Assembly: GCF_963576615.1 (NCBI RefSeq)
Contig: NC_088711.1
Location: forward strand, 16,710,182 to 16,774,181
Direction: 5' to 3'
Length of the DNA: 64,000 nt
From: Watersipora subatra
Lineage: Eukaryota; Bryozoa; Gymnolaemata; Cheilostomatida; Watersiporidae
In this document: piece after piece, positions 15,201 to 27,200 of the stretch
How positions within the stretch are numbered: position 1 is the first letter of the stretch
Layout of the letters: every line of letters begins with the position of its first letter
Made by a program: the position numbers and the translations under genes
The notes under the pieces: generated by a model
Database searches by the model: none
The model's input: the letters and a program-made list of their open reading frames with translations, nothing else
What the model was told of the DNA's origin: nothing

Positions 15201-18200
15201 ATGAGATGCTTGTACTGTTTATACTGGAGGGATGGTATGGTTGTACTGTTTGTACTGGAGGGATGGTATGGTTGTACTGTTTGTACTGGAGGTAAGGTAT
15301 GGTTATACTGTTTGTACTGGAGGGATGATATGGTTGTACTGTTTATACTGGAGGAATGGTAAGGTTGTACTGTTTGTACTGGAGGGATGATATGGTTGTA
15401 CTGTTTGTATTGGAGGGATGGTATGGTTGTACTGTTTGTACTGGAGGGATGTTATTGTTGTGGTTTGAAAGTCTCTACTGTAGAATATAGGTATTTGCTA
15501 AGACTATATATCTATGTTTTTGCCTGTTCCAGTATATTACACTCTCTAGTGCTAATAACAGCTGTCTGATTTGTGTTATCAGAGAATCAATGAAAGAGCT
15601 CTTAGAGTTAATGATGCAAACCGTAGACAAGTTCAAGCATGAGGACTTGAAATATTTGGATACAGTGGAGGAAGGCCTGGACTCTTCAGAACGTATTAGA
15701 GTGTCAGATCTGTCAGGAGAGGAAGCCAGGTTGTTTGTGAAGCACCTTTGTGCAGGTAGACTACCGTCACTTCATTTTGTTGTTTTGAATTGTAGGTAGT
15801 TATCCTATCTTGGCTGTACTAAATGTTCAGCAGGTTGAGCTCATTGCTAGTGATTAATTTGCATAGCTATAATCGTATTACTCATGTTAACCACAGTGTT
15901 AACTCCAAATTATGCTAGTCTCAATGTTTACCATAAATATGTTAATTATAAATATATGAACCACATTGTAAACCATAAATATGTGAACCACATTGTGGAC
16001 CATAAATATGTGAACCATAAATGTGTTAACCACAATGTAGACCATAAATATGTAAACCACACCGTAAAACATAAATATGTTAATCTATATACACTATATA
16101 AATCTAAGTGTTTCTCTGCTGTCTGTCTGTCGTCTATCATCTATCCAGTTATGCCGATAAAATACGCACAAACAAGACTGGTTTGCACTGGAATTGAACT
16201 CAAGAACACTGGCTTTACAAACATGCGTGCTAACCACTACACCACACAGATGCCATCCCATACTTTGAAGTAATTGTGGGCTTGCTTATTACACCTGCCA
16301 ATCTTTAATAGCACAAAAAATATGTGCCCAAACTTAGCCTAACACTAGCAGCGCCTGTGAAAATACTATTGGTTACTATCCTAGGCTTGAAGATCATGAT
16401 TGAGTGAGAGATAATGGCGCGTAACAATCATAAGTACAATTATTCCAAGCCATGGCAAGGTGGCTGTGTGGCTGAGTGGTAGTGTGCTTGGCCTAACATC
16501 CGTGCATCCACCATATGTATGGGTTTTATTCCTGTGTGGTGCAATATTTTTTCCTAATGCTGGTTTCAGATGAGCAGACACAGCTCTTATTCTAATAAAG
16601 ATCTATACTAGATTAAGTTACTAGCTTAAGTTACTCAGATTAATTGGATAAAGAAGCTTAGCCAATGGCAACTACATTACCTGCTAATTTTGATAAGCTG
16701 TTTTAAATCTTAAGCGAATGTGTAGCATAAGAAGTAAGAAATGTTTTCAACAACCTGTTTTTGCCTTGACCTTTCAAATATTTGAATTATGCATTGGCCG
16801 GACACACATAGAAATAAACCAACATCTTCATTTAAGAGTTAGAATATTTATGTTGATTAAAAATAAATGTTTTGCGCAGAACATTGTGCAGTCTTTGTAT
16901 ATGTATATTTGTAATCACCTTTTTATTACCTGTGTAACGGCGGGCATTCAACGAGGCGTAAATATGTGAACCACATTGTAAATCGTAAATATGTTAATCA
17001 CATTGTAAATCATAAATATGTTAACCACATTGTAAATCATAAATATGTTAATCACATTGTAAATCATAAATATATTAATCACATTGTAAATCATAAATAT
17101 GTTAATCACATTGTAAATCATAATAATGTTAATCACATCGTAAATCATAAATATGTTAATCACATTGTAAATCATAAATATGTTAATCACATCGTAAATC
17201 ATAAATATGTTAATCACATTGTAAATCATAAATATGTTAATCACATTGTAAATCATAAATATGTTAATCACATCGTAAATCATAAATATGTTAACCACAT
17301 TGTAAATCATAAATATGTTAATCACATCGTAAATCATAAATATGTTAATCACATCGTAAATCATAAATATATTAACCATACATGTGTTAACCACATTGTT
17401 AGCCATAAGTATGTGTTACCCATTAAAATTTTAACCATTAAATTTATGAAAAATATGTTAATCATGGTGTTTATCATGAACATGTTAACCATAAATATGT
17501 TAACCACAACATTAACCATAAATATGTTAACCATAAGTATATTAATCATACTGCTATTAGGAAATTTCGAAGAGGCAGAAGCAAGCAAACTAGAAGAGGC
17601 TGCGGACTATCTCAACAATCCGTTGTTGCTGCGACTCGTTGTAAACAGGTTAATAAATCTTGTCTTATTTTAACATTTACGTGCACTTTTATTTGATCAA
17701 ACCTAGACTTACTTTAATTCTACACACGTATTTTGTATTCAGGTGGATTTATCAAGTACATTAACTCACAGCCTCTTGAAAGTGTAACTGTATATCACTG
17801 CTTGGATGTTATGGGTTTAATCAATCGCTTGTCAGCTGCCATCATGCATGGCCGTATTTTGTAACTATCAGCAGTTTTGCTGTGGAGAAATTGCCTACCT
17901 ATAGACAAATCCTATTCACCATTTGCATGATTAGGTCTGAGCACCCTTGCATGCATATTCAGTAAACCCTATTGTTGATAAAATCTTAGACGTTTCAAGT
18001 GTTTGTCAGAATAATATGGAGCCAAGACTGGCCGGATATGATTGTATGTCTGTGGACACCTCATCATCTTTAAAAAATATTGGTTACGAGATGGCAATAT
18101 TGGCAGGCACCATTTATTGCATATATTTACTGGCAGCTTTTAAACTGCCAATGTATTGAAACTGAAAAAATTCCTTTTTCTTATTGCCTCAAATCTTTTT

Positions 18201-21200
18201 TGACCATCAGATGACTATCAAAATGTTTCCATTGCTATTTGAGTGGACAAGAGAATGTTAATTATGTTAATCATGTCTACTTCTGTGTTCTGTTTAATAT
18301 TTCTCCTGCTGTGCGTACAACATATGAGGGACAATCAAAGGACCTTAGAGCAGCGTTATGTTACGTATTGATTACTTATTCAATTCTCCTTTTGGTTGGT
18401 TCCCCGAGTTTAAAAGCTGTTATTGAATCATTTGTGCCATGTGGTGTCGTGAAGATTACTTTTTAAGGTCAAAGCCAGTTGTTAGATTTCCGCACCATAG
18501 GCTGTTTTTTATGAGTAGTATTGGCTGTTTTTATACCAGTTTTATCTTATAAAACTTTTCTTTTCTTTGTCGTCAGCATCATCTTCAGGATTTGAATATT
18601 GTACTGTATAGAGCTGGAAGATATACCCAAATCACACTTAGCTGTAAACAGTGCAGTATAGATATACACTGTGAAAGTCATCCAAAGAAAATCATTTTAT
18701 CTAAAGCAGTGCCTACATGAGCTAAAAAACAATAATATTTCTCATTTTATTTATCATTATATTTATCATTACATTTATCATCATAATTTTCATCATTATA
18801 TTTATCATCATATTTTAAGGAAACAAGTGTGAACTGGCATTATATTCTTATGCTTACATCACATGCACTCAGTAGCTAATATGTGTAATATAACTTTATC
18901 ATGTAGGTGTGCCTTAGGTCTACCGGCCGATAAGATATTAGCTGTTCTCAAGGAAACCAGAGTTACAGATCCATCTGTTGTTCAGCAGGCAGTTGAACAG
19001 GTATACCTATATTCTGACAGCTAATCTCTAAAACACAATTGGCATAAGCATTGCTACCTTTCGCCTTGACCTTCAGAGTAATATCTGCAAACCTATGGGC
19101 TTGTTCGCTGTTTCCTCTAAGTTCTGCCATTGCTTTTTGCGAGCATTGGGTCCTAGTTGTTTCAGCTTTCTTATTTGGTACAGTTGTTTTAAGACTTATA
19201 ATAAAATGCTTTTTGCTATTTATTGTATAAATTTTTTTGGTTTTAGATGGGGACATACATGTATAACATATCAGGGTCTAGTTTGAGAGCACTTGTGTAT
19301 ATAAAAAACACATTTCCACCAGAAAGATAAGGCAATTCGTGTTCTAAAAATTGTTATACCATTCCTTTTTAGACTTCTGTTTATTATATAACAAAAAGTT
19401 TTGTGCATTAACATTTTAGTTAAATGATTTTCAGTGAATTGGGACAACTTTGGCTTACGTTGAATAAATTGAAGGTGATCTAACCCAGACATAAAGTATT
19501 TGTGCTGTCTACACATGAGATGTAGGTGATCTAACCCAGACATTAAGTATCTGTGCTGTCTACACATGAGTTGTAGGTGATCTAACCCAGATATAAAGTA
19601 TCTGTGCTGTCTACACATGAGTTGTAGGTGATCTAACCCAGATATAAAGTATCTGTGCTGTCTACACATGAGTTGTAGGTGATCTAACCCAGATATAAAG
19701 TATCTGTGCTGTCTACACATGAGTTGTAGGTGATCTAACCCAGATATAAAGTATTTGTGCTGTCTACACATGAGTTGTAGGTGATCTAACCCAGATATAA
19801 AGTATCTGTGCTGTCTACACATGAGTTGTAGGTGATCTAACCCAGATATAAAGTATTTGTGCTGTCTACACATGAGTTGTAGGTGATCTAACCCAGATAT
19901 AAAGTATTTGTGCTGTCTACACATGAGTTGTAGGTGATCTAACCCAGATATAAAGTATTTGTGCTGTCTACACATGAGTTGTAGGTGATCTAACCCAGAT
20001 ATAAAGTATTTGTGCTGTCTACACATGAGATGTAGGTGATCTAACCCAGACATTAAGTATCTGTGCTGTCTACACATGAGTTGTAGGTGATCTAACCCAG
20101 ATATAAAGTATCTGTGCTGTCTACACATGAGTTGTAGGTGATCTAACCCAGATATAAAGTATCTGTGCTGTCTACACATGAGTTGTAGGTGATCTAACCC
20201 AGATATAAAGTATCTGTGCTGTCTACACATGAGTTGTAGGTGATCTAACCCAGATATAAAGTATTTGTGCTGTCTACACATGAGTTGTAGGTGATCTAAC
20301 CCATATATAAAGTATCTGTGCTGTCTACACATGAGTTGTAGGTGATCTAACCCAGATATAAAGTATTTGTGCTGTCTACACATGAGTTGTAGGTGATCTA
20401 ACCCAGATATAAAGTATTTGTGCTGTCTACACATGAGTTGTAGGTGATCTAACCCAGATATAAAGTATTTGTGCTGTCTACACATGAGTTGTAGGTGATC
20501 TAACCCAGATATAAAGTATTTGTGCTGTCTACACAGGAGTTGTCTACACATGAAATGGTATTACTGCTGTCCATGCTTCACTTGTTTATTTACATTATTT
20601 TCGTCAACATACGCTGACTTGAAAACAAAATTATTTTAGATTAAATTTGTGCTGTTACACGACGTTTTCTTGTTCATTATTAGTTTTAGTACAGAAAGTT
20701 TAAGTCAGCATCACCGAAGGTTGTTAAATAAAAGTATGCCGTCAAAAAAGTTGGTCTTCCGATCAACCCGTTTATACTGGAATTTTGCTGAGATAATTAC
20801 CGAATAAACCTTAAAATTTTATACCAGAAAGACTCTAGTCTGTGGTGCTAAGTTTTGGATAAGCTATAGCCTTGGGAGCTAGGTGTCAAGTCACCCTCGT
20901 ATTAGGTTGGTTCTTGAATAGCCCCCTACACAGGTGTGGGATGTTTGAGAGTCACAAGAGACTTGTTCATGCGCTGTCGACAATAATACACAGAGATACC
21001 TTTATGTGGTGAACAATTGTAATACAATAATGTGTTTTTATGATTTTACAGAGCGAGTCTAGTGAAACCACTGCATTATTGTAATTAAAACATTAGATGG
21101 TGTACAGAGAAGACAACTCTAATAATACTGAGATAAATTCAATTTATTTTTGTTTTTTGTTAGAAAACATTTTAAAAGCGGTTTTTTTTGTTAGAAGTTT

Positions 21201-24200
21201 TTGTTTCTTCTATAAATTTGCTGGCAGCCGGACTACAGCTTTGTTTATAAAACTATAAAAATAAGAAAAGCCAGTGGGTTAGGCATGCAAACATACGCTT
21301 GATAGAAAGCCTGTGTACTTGCTGGTTGCTATTTTATCTTGGTATGCTATACATAGGTAGCTTTTGAAGTGAATAATTTTGACAATGATCTCTTCAGGCA
21401 CTAGGTGAAGCATACCAAAGTACTGAAGAATACAACCTTGTATGGAATTCAAAAGCGCTTCGTCACCTTTCTGTCACTATGATCATATTTTATCAGGACG
21501 GAGATTCAAGTCTGGGACCATCATGGTTGGTCTTTACATAAACTGTTTATTAAGTGTTGCACTTTAAAAGCATTGTTAGTTGATTGGTTCGAGTTGATAA
21601 CATGATTGTAATCTCTCTCGAGTTCAGGGCAGACTTACTCAAGTATCCCAAAGGTTCATAAATATGTTTTTATAATTACAGACAAATCCCTTTGTCTAAA
21701 ATTATTGAATTTTGTCATTTCTAATAAGCAAATACACTCCTGTCGTGAATTGCTTAACATCTTTAAAGGTTTTTGTTTCAAGTTAAGTTATAGTCAATTG
21801 CTAAAATAAGCTAACTAAATTGTCAAAAGCTATTTTGATGGGTTCATTAAAAACCGTTGGGTTTATCTAACTGGCTAATTAATTATAAAACATGTAAAAC
21901 AGCTTCCTGCCGTGAAACGACTAAGTTACCTCACAGACTAAGAAAGTCAATGAGCTAACACAAGCGTGCTTAACTCATAAAAGTGATGATCTCTAATGCA
22001 AAAAGGCTAATAGTGTCACTCTCACCAAGTGCTCAACCAAACCGAAGTAAGGGAGCAAAAAGTATATATATGTATAATATATAATATATATATATAGATA
22101 TATATGTATATTTACCATATTATATAACATATTATATATATATATATTATAATGATATGTTATAGTACATATATTATATAGTATTCTTTCACTACTTCGC
22201 GGTTCATTTTTTGCCAGGTCAGTACTTCGCGAGGTAAAAAAGTGTTCATTAAAAATTAAGAAAAATGTACAAAAATTAAAAATAATGGAAATAATATATA
22301 TAAAATACAGAAATCTCTCTCACACTCTGACCCAGTGAGATCCTTCCCTGATCATCATTGGGCTTGGAGCTGCTACAGTTTGCTATTTTTCTCTTACATT
22401 TTGTAAAATGTTTAAGTGCCAAGTGCTTGTGACACATGGTGTGACACAAAGTGCTAGGTGCTTGTGACACATGGCACAGAAAGACCTTATCGTATTTCTT
22501 AAAGGCCCTCGACTCTCAAATCTGTTTAATGAACCAAAGTAAGAGAGGAAAATATTTACGATTAGTGAAATATCTACTTTATTAGATACGAGTATATTAG
22601 TTTTTATTTTGTGGCGTGTCACTTATCACCGGAAGCGCTAGTCCTGATTAACAGTAAAAATGTGGAGGAATTAATTGCGAAAAGTGAATGAATACTGTAT
22701 GGTAACAGATAGTATTTGAGAAAGTAAGCCGACAGCTGGCCTGTACTAGTCAAACCAAAAATATGTGAATCTCTTTTTTCTATTGCTGCCATGTCCCTTC
22801 TTGTCAGCATACTTGAAACAATACCTAGTGAGAAGGACCTTTTCTTCTTACCTCATCTGTTGTCCACGCATAACTGCAGGGCGCCTTATGACGGACGAGA
22901 ACCGCTACCAGATCTCTCCGCACTCATGCTCACGGATTCTGCTCGACAGAAGATTCATAGGAATACTCAGATGAGCGGCGTTGTATGTATTCAAATATCA
23001 TCTATATCTTCTCAATTCTGAACTTCAATATAGTCAAACCTCTACACAAGAGGTTCCCAACCTTTTTCGTTCAATTCCCCCTTTTGCCTTTTTATAAATT
23101 TGATTCCCCACGAACTTTTAACTCACATAACTAAAAACAACCGATACTATTTATACTCCCATTTTATTGTACATATCTAAACATATAACAACATAATATA
23201 AATTTTTATACAGCACGCATACAGCACATAACAATACATGACCTTTGGCATGTCGGTGAGTTGATTTGTGACTAGCCTAATTTACTATCCAATCAAAATC
23301 TGGATAGATGTGTTCACATACATCTGGGTTCTGACTAGTAGCTCATTATTAGCAACTAGTGTTATAGATAAAACCAAAATGTTAAATGATGAAACACAAA
23401 CTCACAGGGCACTGCAGGACATAAATTAAAAATTTATCAAATCAGACACCTTTCTATCCCCTCCCCTTATATATTCAAAAATCTCTCCAGGGGAAATCCT
23501 CCCTGGTTGGGAATGCCTGCTCTAAACGTAAAGCTAAGTAATTTGGAAAACTATTCATTTGTTGAAGTTGTGAGACGGAGTAAATATTCTCATACTCATC
23601 ATGGGAGGCTGTAAAACTGCTAGTTTGTATCTAAAACATACACGTAAATAATGATGTTGGGTGTCTATACTTGTTTTAGCAATCGAACAATGCCGGTACA
23701 GATAGCTATATGTATTACCTCAGCAGAGTGATGAACTGCTGTACGCTGTCGGTGTATGAGCAAGGAGATTTTGTTTGTGATATGTAAGTGACCATTTTAC
23801 TTCTTGTTCCTTATTGGTTCTCTTTATAAACGTCAAATCTTTTCATTATATTCACTCGCTTAACTCGGGTTTTTACTTAATTTTATAGAATTTTCTGGTG
23901 TTATCTTTTGATACTATAACTTTAGTTGAAGCACAGTATAGATCAAGGTGATCATATTTAGAGGATTTCTTGTTAAGATAGGAGACAACTAGAATTTATG
24001 CTTTTTGTAACTCTTTTGCCTGTATAAATGCACTAGAGCTAAAATATGTCTTTTCGTATTAGATGATGTTATAATCAGCCATTAATGTTTGTAAGCAACT
24101 CTGCTAATCATAAGATTTTGTTAAAAATGAGGACGAAACTGAAAAAAATTGATTCGAATTTAACGTAAAACCTTGTCACATACTACGACAATTATAATTT

Positions 24201-27200
24201 ACCTATTTAATAGTGAAAAAGAAATATATTCTTAGTATTGATGCAACAATTGAAATGGCTTTCTACATGAAGTTGTAAACTTTCAATGTTTCACTAAAAA
24301 TAAAATGGGAAAAGTTTGGTCTATAAAATTACCCTGTGTTATGAATAGGGTTAAGCTTTCTCCTAGCATATGGTAAATCATTTACTCGCAGGCTCTTGCT
24401 GAAAACACTTATAACATCTTTCAACTGGGCCAGGTTACTTTTAGAGAGAGGGTCGAGTCACTCATTCGCTCAGAGTTATTCCAAGGGCTGATTACTCCTA
24501 GTGTACCAGTGTTTAGCGTCTGCACCTCGGATCTAAAGGAGGCTCTCAGCATCGCTGCCAAACAAGTGTGTCAAACAAACATTGAACTTTGTGGGATGCT
24601 CTGGGATTCAGACGTTTTTACGGCGCTCCAAGAAATGATTGAAGGGATGATGAATAAAGTGGTCGGACTGATGTGCACGGAAGAGTGGGAGCGGGAGTCA
24701 TTGGAGGACTTCAAGCAATGCAAAACTTGGTTGAAAGTGTTTGCAGATTTCAATCAGGTGTCCACGGAAGGTTAGTGAACTAACTTAGCAATGAAACAGT
24801 GCCTGTCCACTGAATGCTCATTCCTTAAAAAAATGTATTATCTAATGGTGATTAAAAATAAGTATTAGTGTTGTTGCTTAGGTTTTTTACTGTATAGTTT
24901 ATGTCCTGTAAAACTGCTCTCTTATTTGCCTACCTACTTGTTTACCTACTGCCCACCATGGTATTATAATAATCCTCAGACTAATTCTATGCAAATTCTT
25001 GTCAGATACAGATCATAAGTTTTTCCTCATCAGTTCTTGAGCAACATCAACTAAACGAGTCGGTGTCATCTTCTACCCAAAGCTATTGCTATTGAAAGCG
25101 GTTAGCAAACTATGTTGAACACAGTTGTGACAATTTTTTCTGCATATACAAGTGTCTCAATGCTTTATCGTTATCTGTGATCAGCTCTGACTCAGATAGA
25201 GTTAACCATCAAAAAGTATGATAAGATGTTTTGTGGTTGTTTCCTAAGCGGCTCTGAAGCAAAATATTGGTCTTTTGATTTCTCAAGCAAACCTGAAAGT
25301 CTGACTCAGCAGCCTTCTCTTTATCATTGCTCAAACTTTTATTTTGCTTCATTTACTCTGCCAAAGAACCAACATAAAATTAACACAGGTAAACAGCCTA
25401 TTAAAATGAATTGTATATTGTATAATATAAAGCTGTAGAAAGGCTAAATGCAAAACATGGATTATATGTATAAATTAAGTAAATGAAATGAGAATAAATA
25501 AAAGAAAGTTTGTATTCTTACTTTGCTTAAGAGAATGTAAGTGGAGATTCTCTAGTGCTTAGGCTCAGAGGTAAAGTAAGTGTAGGAAATTCGCAGTGTA
25601 ACTTATCAAAAACCTCTATTTTCCAACCAATTTATGGTGGCGGTCAAATAGAGGGTAGCGTTCAATTAGAGGTTTTGCAGTACTTTAACTTACTCTGGAT
25701 ATGGTTTTGTAATTTTATTTATTAACTTGTTCTATGTTTAATTTTCTATCAGCTCTTTAATTTACAAAACTAATGCTGAGGAAGAAAAGTGTTTATCATA
25801 TGTTGTTAATTGTTTTTTGCTTAAATGTTACGTTGTTTGTCACAAGAATTTGCATGTAGAGATGATCGTAAATCTTCAGGGTTGACCAGACTATTTTTGC
25901 TTTTACTAAGAATAGAATAGTCAACCCTGATAACATTGTTTCAGAGATTTCCTTTTGAATCTTTCAAAACAACAAAAGTTTTGTGTGATTTTGGCAAGTA
26001 GTGCAATTATGGCAATAGAATGTAGAATGGATGTTTTTTTAGGTTTAAAGCATTTTTATCCATATTTTTATACACATTATTTTATAGATACTAATTTTGG
26101 TCGAAATGTTTTTCAAATTATGTCGTACAAGAAACATAAAACTACAAAAAAGAAAGAAGGGCAATAGTTATTCACTAAAAGTGAATAAATAGTTTGACAT
26201 ATAGCATTTAAAATGCCTTTTTCTGCTAAGAGAACAGATATTAGGTGGAAGTTCATATCACATCTTCTAGGATATTCCGTTCTTACAAACATGCTGTTAG
26301 CCAACAACCAAAAGGTAGTTGTCTATGATAGCATCATGTAACATAGCTTACACTAAAACAGTTTGTTTTTCAGACTATTCTGTAATTGTTCATCTACAGC
26401 TGGTTCCTTAATCCTCATACTGCGGCAATAACTGCACTATGAGTTCCTTTCTCTTTATTCTTTTTTATTTTTTAATATCATGTCTCATTTTATATAAATG
26501 CACTACAAATCTAGCGGCATCAAAGCTCGCGGTATCAAATCTTTAATGTACCATTTTTAATTTTATAACTGACCACTGTCTAATGGATAATAATATTTTA
26601 ACCACTTTCTCTAATATATATACGATCAAAACCCCTTGGTGGCATATGTAAAATTTTTAGATCTTTTGTTTAAAAAAGAATGAAATGAGTGCAATTTAAA
26701 ATTCAGTAAGAGGTTAGGGCTGTTTTTTGCATAGACAGCTAAGAAAGTACACAATACTTTTTGCTATTTGATGAATATGAGCTGAAATTACAATTAGCAA
26801 ATAGAGCATGGATATCACAATAATATTATAAATTGATAATTAATTAATATAAATAATATATATTAATATTATATATATTATAATATTCATTATTAATGTT
26901 GTAAATTAATATGACAAATTCATAAAATATAAATAAATCACAATATCACTGTTAGTGCACACTGGATTATTATTTTTACATGTGATGAAGTATTTAAAAA
27001 TTTGCATAAATTTATTTTATTTATCATCATTATTTAAAAAAAATTCATTTCCATTAGAATATTTTCCAAGTGCATGTCAACAATATTTTAAAGCCGCTCA
27101 AAATCAACTCGCTGCTTTAGGATGTAACAAACCCTATTTAGACAGAATCGTTTTTCCTGATTTAGCAATCACCAAAATGCATTTTACCAAGGAGATTCTT

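Noticed and set aside
13631-15569. Series of Cys/Tyr/Trp-rich open frames
   Set aside because: The 31-bp minisatellite has no stop in any plus-strand frame; there are no splice borders or start context, and the frames overlap each other.
16165-16255. tRNA gene on the minus strand
   Set aside because: It has tRNA-like boxes but lies within a SINE copy and shows no clean cloverleaf; the same applies to 16440-16550, 8998-9085 and 51180-51260.
16948-17673. Open frames of 152 and 235 codons
   Set aside because: They come from a 27-bp tandem array; only the last part (17561-17648) is a true exon.
24392-24444. Exon start at the acceptor ending at 24391
   Set aside because: With the two bases left by exon 23680-23783 this start gives a frame that hits a stop; the acceptor at 24443-24444 gives the right frame.
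26239-26316. Open segment IRWKFISHLLGYSV with AG and GT borders
   Set aside because: The entry and exit phases do not both fit the neighbouring exons; probably chance.
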